Shown here piece after piece: positions 26,424-34,306 of a stretch of DNA of 58,340 nt. The notes beneath the pieces are model-generated. The model searched no databases and was not told the origin of the DNA. It saw only the letters and a list, made by a program, of their open reading frames with translations. Both the position numbers and the translations under genes were made by a program. This DNA is from Acidimicrobiia bacterium (GTDB taxonomy: Bacteria; Actinomycetota; Acidimicrobiia; Acidimicrobiales; Poriferisodalaceae). The stretch is from positions 1 to 58,340 of the forward strand of contig JAJEFK010000040.1 in assembly GCA_022820505.1 (NCBI GenBank), written 5' to 3'. Position 1 is the first letter of the stretch. Each line of letters begins with the position of its first letter.

Positions 26424-27224
26424 TCAGATCATCGACACCGTGCGGCCGAGCAAGGCGAAGAGCGGTTCCTTGGTGGCCTCGAGTGCCGCCGAGACTTCTT
26501 CGTGCGAGATCTCGCCGTCGAACATGCCTGCGGCCATGTTGGCCACTACGGCCACGCCGGCGTAGGGAATGCCGGCCTCACGGGCCAGCGCCACTTCCGG
26601 ATAACCGGTCATGCCGACGACGCTGCCGCCCATCTGGGCGTACATGCGGATCTCAGCCGGCGTTTCGAAGCGGGGGCCATTCGTGCAGACGTAGGTGGCG
26701 GTGGGCGCCACGTCGATGCCCTCGGCCGCAGCGGCAGCGGCCAGCGCAGCGCGCAGCGACGGGTCGTAGGGCGTCGTCATGTCGGTGTGGGTGACCTGCC
26801 CCGGCTGGTCGAAGAAGGTGGCAGCTCGGCCGGTGGTGAATTCCAAGTAGTCGTCGAGCAGCAGGAATGATCCGGTGCCCCGCTCGGGCACCATCGAACC
26901 CACGACGCTCACGGCAAGAATGGCCGTGGCTCCCAGATCGCCGATGGCCGCGATGTTGGCCCGGTAGTTGATTGCCGACGGCGGGATCGAGTGGTCGCCC
27001 CCGTGGCGCGGCACGAAGACGATCCGCCGCCCGCGCCAGCGGCCCGTCATGGCGTGCGCCTCGCCCCAGTCGGTCTGCACCTCATGGTGCTCTGCTTCGG
27101 TCAGGCCCGGAATTTCGTAGAAGCCCGTCCCGGCAATGATCCCCACCGGGGGGCGCTCGGGGCCTGCTCCGCCGGTGGTTTCGCTGGTCTTGCCGGTCTC
27201 GCTCGCCTCGCTCATCTCACTCAC
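26424..27224 (-). CDS. Methylthioinosine/6-oxopurine-type nucleoside phosphorylase (MTAP family)
   Basis: A 266-residue trimeric-type purine nucleoside phosphorylase of the MTAP/PNP family: phosphate loop GTGF (32-35), RHGGDHSIPP, INYRANI, and TNGPRFETPAEI. Adenine-specific MTAPs have Asp in the base-recognition stretch; here it reads VVANMAAG (N229), as in 6-oxopurine enzymes such as the methylthioinosine phosphorylase of Pseudomonas. With the upstream deaminase this fits salvage of 5'-methylthioadenosine via methylthioinosine (inference from the pair and the Asn). GTG 27224 is chosen because it overlaps the upstream stop as GTGA; ATG 27215 is possible. Confidence 0.85.
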   Translation of the reverse strand: MSEMSEASETGKTSETTGGAGPERPPVGIIAGTGFYEIPGLTEAEHHEVQTDWGEAHAMTGRWRGRRIVFVPRHGGDHSIPPSAINYRANIAAIGDLGATAILAVSVVGSMVPERGTGSFLLLDDYLEFTTGRAATFFDQPGQVTHTDMTTPYDPSLRAALAAAAAAEGIDVAPTATYVCTNGPRFETPAEIRMYAQMGGSVVGMTGYPEVALAREAGIPYAGVAVVANMAAGMFDGEISHEEVSAALEATKEPLFALLGRTVSMI

Positions 27225-28567
27225 GTCCCCGATTCCTGCGCCAGTCGCTGCGCTCGATGCTGCACCTCGTAACGGGCCCTGGTCTCGTCGACGGTGAGGC
27301 AGACCCGGTCCGCGACGACCCGCTCGCCGCCGACCCACACATCGGTGACGTGGCGACTGCCGCCGGACCATGCCACATGGGCGATCAGCTCCTGCGGAGA
27401 CGTGACCGGGACAAACGCAACATCATCGATGTCGAGCCGGATCATGTCGGCCCAGCGGCCCGCTTCCAGCACGCCGACGTCCAAGCCGAGCGCCTCGCCG
27501 CCGCAGCGAGTGGCCATCGAGATGACCTGCTGCGCGCTCATCACAGTGGGGTCGAGCGCCGTCACCCGGGCCAGCAGCGAGGCGATCTTGATCTCCTCCC
27601 ACAGGTCCAGATCGTCATTGGACGCAGGCCCATCGGTAGCGAGCGACACCGTGATGCCCCGCTCGATCATCTCGGGCACCCGCGCCACGCCCGAACCCAG
27701 CTTCATGTTGCTGACCGGGCAGTGCGCCACGGCCACGCCCGCTGAGGCGTAGATGTCGAGGTCGGCATCGTCGAGCCAGACACTGTGCGCAGCCAGCACC
27801 CTGCCTTCCAGCGCTCCGGCATCAGCGAGGAGCCTCGGCACGCTGGCGCCGCTGTGCTTGTCGGCCAGCGCGTCGCCCTCGTCGGCGGTCTCGGCGACGT
27901 GAATGTGCAGCAGGGCGTCGCGCTCCCGGGCTGCAACGGCGATCTCCGCGCAGGGGCCCACGCCGAGGTCGTACGCCGAATGCGGTGCAAACCCGATGGT
28001 GACGCGGCCCGATCGGTCGTTCTGCTCGTCGTGCACCCGGGCGATCTCGCCGACTCGATCGGCGACGCTTCCGGTGTCGTCCAAGTGCGCCACCGACAGC
28101 ACACCCGGACACATGACCTGCCGGATGCCCGCCTGGCGGCCCGCATCGATCACCTCGTGTTCGAAGGCGTACATCTCGCAGGTGGTGGTGACGCCCGAGC
28201 GCAGCATCTCGACCGAGCCCAGCGTCATCCCCCACCACACATCGGAGGGGCGCAGGCGGCCCTCACGCGGCCACATCACCTCGGTGAGCCACGCCATCAG
28301 CGGCAGTCCGTCGCCTGCGCCGCGCACGAGCGTCATCGGCGTGTGCGCATGGGTGTTGACCAGGCCGGGCATCAGCAGGCCGCCCAGGTTGATCACCGGT
28401 GCATCGGTGGCCGGTGCGTCAGCAGCAGCACCGACCCATGCGATGCGCCCGTCTGCGCCCACGTCCACGGTCCCGCGCTCGATCATCGCGAAATCCTCGT
28501 CACAGGTCAGCACGACATCGGCGAGGTAGCGAGTCTCGCCGGAGCGGGCATCTGAACCGTTGGGCAC
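27221..28567 (-). CDS. mtaD: 5'-methylthioadenosine/S-adenosylhomocysteine deaminase
   Basis: A 448-residue amidohydrolase of the TrzN/MtaD group that deaminates 5'-methylthioadenosine and S-adenosylhomocysteine. Metal ligands are clear: H73 and H75 in NTHAHTP, the HIHVAETADE histidine/glutamate segment, and the Asp in LATDGPASND. It starts at GTG 28567 and is directly coupled (4-bp overlap) to the phosphorylase gene, giving deamination followed by phosphorolysis. It diverges from the LivH gene by 48 bp. Confidence 0.88.
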   Translation of the reverse strand: MPNGSDARSGETRYLADVVLTCDEDFAMIERGTVDVGADGRIAWVGAAADAPATDAPVINLGGLLMPGLVNTHAHTPMTLVRGAGDGLPLMAWLTEVMWPREGRLRPSDVWWGMTLGSVEMLRSGVTTTCEMYAFEHEVIDAGRQAGIRQVMCPGVLSVAHLDDTGSVADRVGEIARVHDEQNDRSGRVTIGFAPHSAYDLGVGPCAEIAVAARERDALLHIHVAETADEGDALADKHSGASVPRLLADAGALEGRVLAAHSVWLDDADLDIYASAGVAVAHCPVSNMKLGSGVARVPEMIERGITVSLATDGPASNDDLDLWEEIKIASLLARVTALDPTVMSAQQVISMATRCGGEALGLDVGVLEAGRWADMIRLDIDDVAFVPVTSPQELIAHVAWSGGSRHVTDVWVGGERVVADRVCLTVDETRARYEVQHRAQRLAQESGT

Positions 28568-28615
28568 GGCCTCATCTTCGCACCGGCAAGCGGCGAAGGG
28601 TCAACGCTCCCGCCC

Positions 28616-29578
28616 GTGACACAATCTGCGGCCGTGACCCTGTTCCTGCAGCGGGTCTTCGACTCGTTCGCCAACGGCTCCGCGTACGCGGCCTTGGCGG
28701 TGGCGATCTCGATGGTGTTCCGCTCGACCGGGGTGCTGAACCTGGCGCAGGGCCAGATGGCGATGCTCTCCGCGTACATCGCGGTGGTGTTCGCTGCAGG
28801 GGCGGATCCCGGCGTGGCGTTCTCGGGCTGGCTGACGCCCTTCGCCACGCCGTGGCCGATCTGGGCCGCGGTTGCCGGCGCGGTGGTTGTGTCTGCCGCG
28901 GTGGGCGCCCTGCTGGAGTACACGGTCATCCGGCCGATGCGCGGCGACCCCGTGCCGACCATCGGGGCGACGCTCGGGCTCTACCTGCTCATCGGCGTGT
29001 TCGTGGTCAAGCACTTCGGAGGTCGCCAGAGATTCCTCGGCTCGCCCTTCCCGCAGGAGCACACCGACCGGTTCATCATCGGCGGTGCTCGGCTGTGGTT
29101 CGACACCATCGGGCTGACGCTCACAATGCTGGCGGCCATCGGCCTGCTCGCACTGGTACAGCGCACGACCAAGGTCGGGCTCGCGTTCCGGGCCATCACG
29201 TCCAACCGCGACAGCTCTGCGCTGGTGGGCATCAGGGTGGAGTGGGTGGTGATGGGCGGATGGGCTGTAGCCGCAGCCTTGGGAGGGCTGGCCGGCGGCC
29301 TCATCGCGGGCGAGCTGAACGTGCGCCCCGACATGATGGAGCGTCTCCTGATCTTCGGCCTTGCAGCCGCCACGCTCGGCGGCCTGCGCAGCCCCGCCCT
29401 GGCACTCGCCGGGGGCTACCTGCTCGCCTTCGCCGAGACGATGATGGCTGGTTACGTCGGCTTCATCGACAGCCAGGTCACGCTCGTGTGGGCGCTCGGC
29501 GTGCTCATCGTGGTGCTGGCAGTGCGCCCATCGGGCCTGCTGTCACGCAAGGCCGCCCGCAAGGGACTGCGGACGTGA
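28616..29578 (+). CDS. Branched-chain amino acid-type ABC permease (LivH type), second set
   Basis: A 320-residue LivH-class permease with SMVFRSTGVLNLAQGQMAML near the N-terminus and about eight hydrophobic helices. It is distantly related to the permease at 17001-17855. The GTG at 28616 is used; a second in-frame GTG lies at 28634. Its stop overlaps the next permease start (GTGA). No binding protein or ATPase gene accompanies it. Confidence 0.88.
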   Translation: MTQSAAVTLFLQRVFDSFANGSAYAALAVAISMVFRSTGVLNLAQGQMAMLSAYIAVVFAAGADPGVAFSGWLTPFATPWPIWAAVAGAVVVSAAVGALLEYTVIRPMRGDPVPTIGATLGLYLLIGVFVVKHFGGRQRFLGSPFPQEHTDRFIIGGARLWFDTIGLTLTMLAAIGLLALVQRTTKVGLAFRAITSNRDSSALVGIRVEWVVMGGWAVAAALGGLAGGLIAGELNVRPDMMERLLIFGLAAATLGGLRSPALALAGGYLLAFAETMMAGYVGFIDSQVTLVWALGVLIVVLAVRPSGLLSRKAARKGLRT

Positions 29579-30780
29579 CCGATTCGCACGAGCCGCCGAC
29601 TCCCGGTTCCGAACCAGCGGTGTTCCGCCTGGCGCTGCGTGAAGCCCCCGTCCCGCACGGCAGTGCCGCTGCGAGCATTCCGATCCCGCGGGCCGGGGCA
29701 ACCCCGCAAGCCGCCGAATCGGAGACGCCGGCCATGCCGGGCAAGCGAAGCGCCGTGCAGGAGGCCGACGCACGGTCCGACTCGGCGCAGACCGCCGAGG
29801 CGCGGTGGCCGTCCCGGCTGACCGTTGCGGCACTGGTCGCGATCGCCGCGTTGGTGGTGGTCGTGCCGCTGCGAGCGTCATCGACGTTCCTCACCGATGT
29901 CACCCAGCTCGCAGCGTTCTGCCTCGTATTCGCCGGGCTCTGGCTGCTGACGCACCGGATGGGCCTGCTGTCGGTCGGCCACGGAGCACTGACCGGCGTC
30001 GGCGCTTATGCCGCCCTGCACGCCGTGAACGACTTCGGCTTGCCGCCGATGCTGATGCCGCTCGCGGGCTTTGCTGCGGGCTGCGCGGTCGGTGCGCTGC
30101 TCGGCATCCCGGCGCTGCGCCTGCCGAAGGCGTACCTGGCGCTGCTGACCCTGTCGGCGGCGGTGGCGTTCCCGATCGTGCTCCGCCAGCTCGACGGCCC
30201 GCTGCCGGTCACCCTCGACGGCGAGTTCATCGCGCCGACCTGGACGGGCATCGCGCCGAACGATGAGCACATCTGGGAGTTCTGGTTGGTGGTGGCCTGG
30301 GTGGCGGTCGCCTTCTGGCTGCTGCACGGCCTTCTGACGGGACCGGTCGGGCGAGCACTGGTCGCCACCAGGGATGAGCCCACTGCGGCCGCGACCTTCG
30401 GCGTGTCGGTGTACCGCCTGCGCTTGGCAGGGGTGAGCCTCAGCAGCGGTCTCGCTGGCCTGGCCGGCGGCCTCATGCTGATCCCGGTGAACTTCAACGA
30501 CCAGTCGCTGTATCCCGAGGAACTATCGATCAAGCTCTTCGCCCTCACCATCGCCTTCGGCAGCACGGCGATCGGGGGCAGCCGGCTCATCATGACGGTG
30601 CCCGCGGCGACTGTCCTGGTGCTCCTGCCCGTCTGGCTCGTCGACCGGCCCGGCTGGGTCACCCAGGGCGGCTGGATCGGGTTCCTGAAATCGGAGTTCT
30701 TCCTGTATGCGGCACTGCTGCTGGTGGCCGCCTATGCACGCAGCCGCCGGGCGCGCGCCGTCCGGCTGTACGAGGCATGA
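29575..30780 (+). CDS. Branched-chain amino acid-type ABC permease (LivM type) with long N-terminal extension
   Basis: A 401-residue LivM-class permease. The membrane part starts near residue 80 and includes HRMGLLSVGHGALTGVGAYAAL and a LAGLAGGLMLIP-like loop. The first 80 or so residues are hydrophilic, rich in Pro/Ala/Glu, and not typical of the family; they would be cytoplasmic and may be a regulatory tail or a mis-chosen start. GTG 29575 is chosen because of the GTGA overlap with the preceding gene. The stop overlaps the methyltransferase start (ATGA). Confidence 0.82.
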   Translation: MTDSHEPPTPGSEPAVFRLALREAPVPHGSAAASIPIPRAGATPQAAESETPAMPGKRSAVQEADARSDSAQTAEARWPSRLTVAALVAIAALVVVVPLRASSTFLTDVTQLAAFCLVFAGLWLLTHRMGLLSVGHGALTGVGAYAALHAVNDFGLPPMLMPLAGFAAGCAVGALLGIPALRLPKAYLALLTLSAAVAFPIVLRQLDGPLPVTLDGEFIAPTWTGIAPNDEHIWEFWLVVAWVAVAFWLLHGLLTGPVGRALVATRDEPTAAATFGVSVYRLRLAGVSLSSGLAGLAGGLMLIPVNFNDQSLYPEELSIKLFALTIAFGSTAIGGSRLIMTVPAATVLVLLPVWLVDRPGWVTQGGWIGFLKSEFFLYAALLLVAAYARSRRARAVRLYEA

Positions 30781-31373
30781 GCGCCGCCGATCGCTGGGAC
30801 GCGAAGTACGCCGACTGGCATGAGCCAGGTTCGCCGTCAGACTTCGTCGTGGGCTACGCCGAGCTGCTGGCCGACTGCCCGACGGCGGTTGATCTGGCGG
30901 GCGGTGCAGGCGGCACGGCACTTTGGCTCGCCGAGCAGGGCATGGAGACCACGCTCGTCGATGTCTCCGAGCGCGCGCTGCAGATTGCCGAGAACGCTGC
31001 TGCCGAGCGGGGTGTGCGGCTGCAAACGATCTGCACCGACCTCGAAGCCGATCCCGTGCCGACCCCGGTCACGTTGAGTCGGCTTGCTGCCCTGGCAGTC
31101 CCTGATGGCGGCTGGCACGCGGTTGTGTGCAACAACTTCCTGCACCGACCCCTGCTCGGCGCGCTTCGCGGTTTCCTCGTGCCTGACGGCATGGCGTTCG
31201 TGCAGATCGCGACGGTCGAGAACCTGATTGTCAACGCGCGCCCGCGACGCCCCTACCTGGTGGAGCTAGGCGAGCTGCCCGAGCTGTGCAGCGGCCTCGA
31301 CACGATCAGCTTCGACGAGGGCTGGTTCGGCCAGCGCCACGAGGCACGGCTCGTCGCGCGTCGCCCGCACTGA
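30777..31373 (+). CDS. SAM-dependent methyltransferase-like protein
   Basis: A 198-residue class I methyltransferase of the TehB/methyltransferase-11 type. It opens RWDAKYADWHEPG, typical of this group, and has the SAM-binding loop VDLAGGAGGTALWLAEQG with the acidic VDVSERAL strand after it. The substrate is unknown. It is translationally coupled to the LivM-type permease by an ATGA overlap, an unexpected partner. Two GC hairpins follow in the short gap to the convergent SDR gene. Confidence 0.8.
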   Translation: MSAADRWDAKYADWHEPGSPSDFVVGYAELLADCPTAVDLAGGAGGTALWLAEQGMETTLVDVSERALQIAENAAAERGVRLQTICTDLEADPVPTPVTLSRLAALAVPDGGWHAVVCNNFLHRPLLGALRGFLVPDGMAFVQIATVENLIVNARPRRPYLVELGELPELCSGLDTISFDEGWFGQRHEARLVARRPH

Positions 31374-31377
31374 ACAG

Positions 31378-31401
31378 CGTCGGGCGGTGTGCGCCCCGAC
31401 G
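31378..31401 (+). terminator. GC hairpin after the methyltransferase gene
   Basis: CGTCGGG and CCCGACG form a perfect 7-bp stem with a 10-nt loop, 5 nt after the stop codon. No U-tract. Placement in a convergent gap supports a termination role. Confidence 0.45.
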
Positions 31402-31417
31402 GGCACGTCGCTGCGTC

Positions 31418-31433
31418 CGATCGAGTGCGATCG
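31418..31433 (-). terminator. GC hairpin after the SDR gene
   Basis: CGATCG-AGTG-CGATCG, a perfect 6-bp stem with a 4-nt loop, 14 nt past the SDR stop codon in the convergent gap. No U-tract. Confidence 0.4.
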
Positions 31434-31446
31434 AAGCGGCGTGCCC

Positions 31447-32283
31447 TCAGCTGAGCAGCCAGTCCGCCGGGGTGATGTCCGAATCGGCGAACAGGCGGGC
31501 CTGGAAGCGGCGCATGCCCGACAGCCAGCGGTCGATGTCGGACGCCTTGCGCTCGCGGTAGGTCTGCACCTCGGGGTGGGGCAGCACCAGGAAGCGTTCC
31601 TCCGCCATCGCCTCGATGACCGTGTCGGCCAACTGCGAGGGCTGCAGGATGCCGTCGCCTGCAGCGGCCCCCGGCGTCCCGCGCCCCTGGTCGCCATTGC
31701 CGGTGCGATCGGGGCTGTTGGCCAGGATGTTGGTCTCGACCGCCTGAGGGCACAGCATCGACACCACGATGCCCTTGTCGCCGTAGGTGATGGACAGGAA
31801 CTCGCCCAGCGACACCGCGGCGGCCTTGGTGACCGCATATTGCATTGAGCCGAGCTGGGTCAGCAGCCCGGCCGCCGAGGCCGTGTTCAACAGGTAACCG
31901 CCGCCGCGTTCCACCATCACCGGCACCGCGGCACGTGCCGCATACACGTGGGACATCACGTGCACTTCCCACATGCGCTGGATCTCGTCGTTCGCCGCTT
32001 CCAAGCCGCCCTGGGTCACATAGCCGGCGTTGGAGACGAACACGTCGAGCGCACCATGCGCCGCGACGGTGTCGGCAACCACCGACTTGATGGCCTCCTC
32101 GTCGGTGACGTCGAGCCCGACGGCCGTGCCGCCCACCCGGTCGGCCACCGCCTGCGCGCCGGCTTCGTCGCGGTCGACAACCACCAGCGCCCGCGCCCCT
32201 TCAGCATTGAAGCGCTCGATGAGCGCTTCCCCGATTCCGCTCGCACCGCCGGTGACGACAGCGACCTTCCCAGCAAGTTCCAT
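31447..32283 (-). CDS. Short-chain dehydrogenase/reductase
   Basis: A 278-residue classical SDR. The nucleotide-binding TGGASGIGEA is at the N-terminus, VVVDRD ends strand 2 (with an Asp suggesting NAD(H) preference), SNAG follows, and the active site is YAVTK with an upstream Ser in NTASAAG. The oxidised alcohol or ketone is unknown. ATG 32283 is chosen as the start of the fold, 8 nt after a TACGCT box. It is divergent from the CoA-transferase gene, with which it shares a promoter element. Confidence 0.87.
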   Translation of the reverse strand: MELAGKVAVVTGGASGIGEALIERFNAEGARALVVVDRDEAGAQAVADRVGGTAVGLDVTDEEAIKSVVADTVAAHGALDVFVSNAGYVTQGGLEAANDEIQRMWEVHVMSHVYAARAAVPVMVERGGGYLLNTASAAGLLTQLGSMQYAVTKAAAVSLGEFLSITYGDKGIVVSMLCPQAVETNILANSPDRTGNGDQGRGTPGAAAGDGILQPSQLADTVIEAMAEERFLVLPHPEVQTYRERKASDIDRWLSGMRRFQARLFADSDITPADWLLS

Positions 32284-32291
32284 GGCCCGGC

Positions 32292-32301
32292 AGCGTAATC
32301 T
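32292..32301. promoter_or_regulatory. Overlapping divergent -10 boxes (bidirectional promoter)
   Basis: The 10-mer AGCGTAATCT contains TACGCT on the minus strand (32292-32297, 8 nt before the SDR ATG) and TAATCT on the plus strand (32296-32301, about 34 nt before the CoA-transferase ATG). The two share the central TA, so one melted region could serve both genes. Confidence 0.45.
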
Positions 32302-32335
32302 CGCGGCTCGGACTCGACGCTGGCTTGGAGGTCCG

Positions 32336-33406
32336 ATGGCGGCACCGTTGGACGATGTGAAGGTGATCGAGGTGGACAGCTGGATGGCCACCCCCTCGGC
32401 TGGCGCGATCCTCGCCGACCTCGGCGCCGATGTCATCAAGGTGGAACCGCTCGACGGCGACCCGATGCGGGGTTACAGCCGTCCGGCGAAGCTGCCGCCG
32501 GAGATCAAGGACTACGACTTCCAGTTCGACGTGGACAACCGCGGCAAGCGCTCGATCGCGGTGGACCTGGGCTCGGCGCAGGGCCAGCAGGTGGTCCACC
32601 GGCTCATCGCGGGCGCGGACGTGTTCATGTGCAACCTGCTCGTCCACCGCCAGGAACGATTCGGCCTCGACCAGGCCACAGTCACCGCAGTGAACCCGCG
32701 CATCGTGCACGCCACGCTGACCGGCTACGGCACCACCGGCCCCGAGGCGTGGCGTCCCGGCTACGACGTGACGGCGTTCTTCGGGCGTTCTGGCATCTAC
32801 GACGCCATGCGGGAAGGACCCGACGGCGCAGTGCCGATGGCGCGCCCCGCCCAAGGCGACCACACCACGGGACTGGCACTCGTCGGCGCCGTGCTCGCCG
32901 CGCTGCGCTTGGCCGAACGCACCGGCGAGGCCCAGGTCGTCGAGACCTCGCTCTATGAGACCGCGGTGTGGACCCAGGCATCCGATTACGCCATCACCGC
33001 CGTGGACAGGGCGCCGCTTCGCCAGCGTGCCCGGCAGAACATGATCGTGCCCACCGCAAATCGGTACCCCTGCGGCGACGGCAAGTGGGTGGTGCTCAAC
33101 ATGCCCGCCGAGAGCGCCTGGCCGCTGCTGTGCCGGGTCATCGAGCGGCTCGACTGGATCGACGACGAGCGCTTCGCCGACATCCGCGGCCGGTTCGCCC
33201 ACATGCCCGAGATCGTGGCCGGCATCGACGAGGCGCTGGCACACCGCACCCGCGACGAGTGGGGCGAGATCTTCGACGCCGAGGTCGGCCCCCGCGGACC
33301 TTCGCCGAAATTGGGCGAGGGCACACGTGACGTTCTGGCCGCCGCGGGCATGTCCGAGGCGGAGATCGACGCACTGATCGCCGATGACGCCGTGCGCGAG
33401 GCATAA
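32336..33406 (+). CDS. CaiB/BaiF family CoA transferase
   Basis: A family III CoA transferase (356 residues) that moves CoA between carboxylic acids. It opens DVKVIEVDSWMATPSAGAILADLGADVIKVEP, a family hallmark, and the catalytic Asp is expected in AQGDHTTGLA. The donor and acceptor acids cannot be read from sequence. ATG 32336 has GGAG upstream and begins at the conserved domain. It diverges from an SDR and may act in the same pathway. Confidence 0.87.
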   Translation: MAAPLDDVKVIEVDSWMATPSAGAILADLGADVIKVEPLDGDPMRGYSRPAKLPPEIKDYDFQFDVDNRGKRSIAVDLGSAQGQQVVHRLIAGADVFMCNLLVHRQERFGLDQATVTAVNPRIVHATLTGYGTTGPEAWRPGYDVTAFFGRSGIYDAMREGPDGAVPMARPAQGDHTTGLALVGAVLAALRLAERTGEAQVVETSLYETAVWTQASDYAITAVDRAPLRQRARQNMIVPTANRYPCGDGKWVVLNMPAESAWPLLCRVIERLDWIDDERFADIRGRFAHMPEIVAGIDEALAHRTRDEWGEIFDAEVGPRGPSPKLGEGTRDVLAAAGMSEAEIDALIADDAVREA

Positions 33407-33418
33407 GGGCCTCGCGTC

Positions 33419-33424
33419 TAAGTT
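33419..33424 (+). promoter_or_regulatory. -10 box of the USP-like/receiver fusion gene
   Basis: TAAGTT, 36 nt before the ATG at 33461; the leader would carry the GAGGAGG ribosome site. Confidence 0.4.
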
Positions 33425-33460
33425 CGCTTTCACAGACCGACCACCGAGGAGGTGCCCGGA

Positions 33461-34306
33461 ATGCGACACGTCTTGATCGTGGCCAATCAAACCCTCGTCG
33501 GCAGCCACCTGCACGAGCGCGTGGAGCACATCCTGGCCGTCGATCCCGAGACCCGGTTTCACATCGTCGTGCCCGCGACCGGTGCGAACGGTCCTGATCC
33601 CGCGCGGGCGCTCGCCGGTGCACGCCGCCGGCTCAGCCAGGCGTTCGAGGCGCTCGACGACATCGGTGCCCGGGTCACCGGCGAGGTGGGCCCCGCACAT
33701 CCGGTCGTGGCGGTCAACCTGGCCATTGACCGGCTGAATCCCGACCTCATCGTCTTGAGCACCTTGCCTGCCGGCGCCAGCAGGTGGCTGCATCTCGACC
33801 TGCCGCATCGGCTGCAGCGGCGATTCGGCGTTCCCGTCGAGCACGTCTCGGCGGAGACGCAGACCGTCGACCGGGCAGGCACCTTCGAGCCGCCGGTCAT
33901 CCACGCTCCTGACGACACGGTTCATGTGCTGCTGGCCGAGGAGAATCAGCACGACGTCGACGTGATCACCATGGCGCTCGCGGAAGCCGGCACTCGCAAC
34001 CAGCTTCGGGTGGCCCATGACGGCGCGAACGCCCTGGCGTTCATGCGTGCGGTAGGTCCGTCGGAGATCGACCTCGTCCTGTTCGACCTGAAGCTGCCGG
34101 TGGTCAGCGGTTTCGATCTGCTCGCCGAGACGCGTGCCGCCGACGAATTCGACAAGGTGATGATGGTTGCGCTCACCACCGACGAGGCCGCCGACGACCG
34201 TGCCCGCGCGTATGACCTCGGCGCAGACGCGTTCGTGATGAAGCGGCCCGACTACAGCCAGATGGCCCACGTCATCGACGACCTGCTGGCTGAAGTCGCC
34301 GGCTAG
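33461..34306 (+). CDS. USP-like domain fused to a response-regulator receiver domain
   Basis: A 281-residue protein with two alpha/beta domains. Residues 1 to about 135 resemble a universal-stress-protein or nucleotide-binding fold: RHVLIVANQTLVGSHL, FHIVVPATG, NPDLIVLSTLP. Residues about 154-281 form a CheY-like receiver of the Rcp1 type: acidic E160/E161, phospho-acceptor D209 in VLFDLKLP, T239/T240, and K261 in VMKRPD. There is no DNA-binding or enzyme output domain. GAGGAGG 9 nt upstream decides ATG 33461 over GTG 33452. No histidine kinase is nearby. It ends convergently with the thioesterase gene, sharing a CTAG. Confidence 0.8.
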   Translation: MRHVLIVANQTLVGSHLHERVEHILAVDPETRFHIVVPATGANGPDPARALAGARRRLSQAFEALDDIGARVTGEVGPAHPVVAVNLAIDRLNPDLIVLSTLPAGASRWLHLDLPHRLQRRFGVPVEHVSAETQTVDRAGTFEPPVIHAPDDTVHVLLAEENQHDVDVITMALAEAGTRNQLRVAHDGANALAFMRAVGPSEIDLVLFDLKLPVVSGFDLLAETRAADEFDKVMMVALTTDEAADDRARAYDLGADAFVMKRPDYSQMAHVIDDLLAEVAG

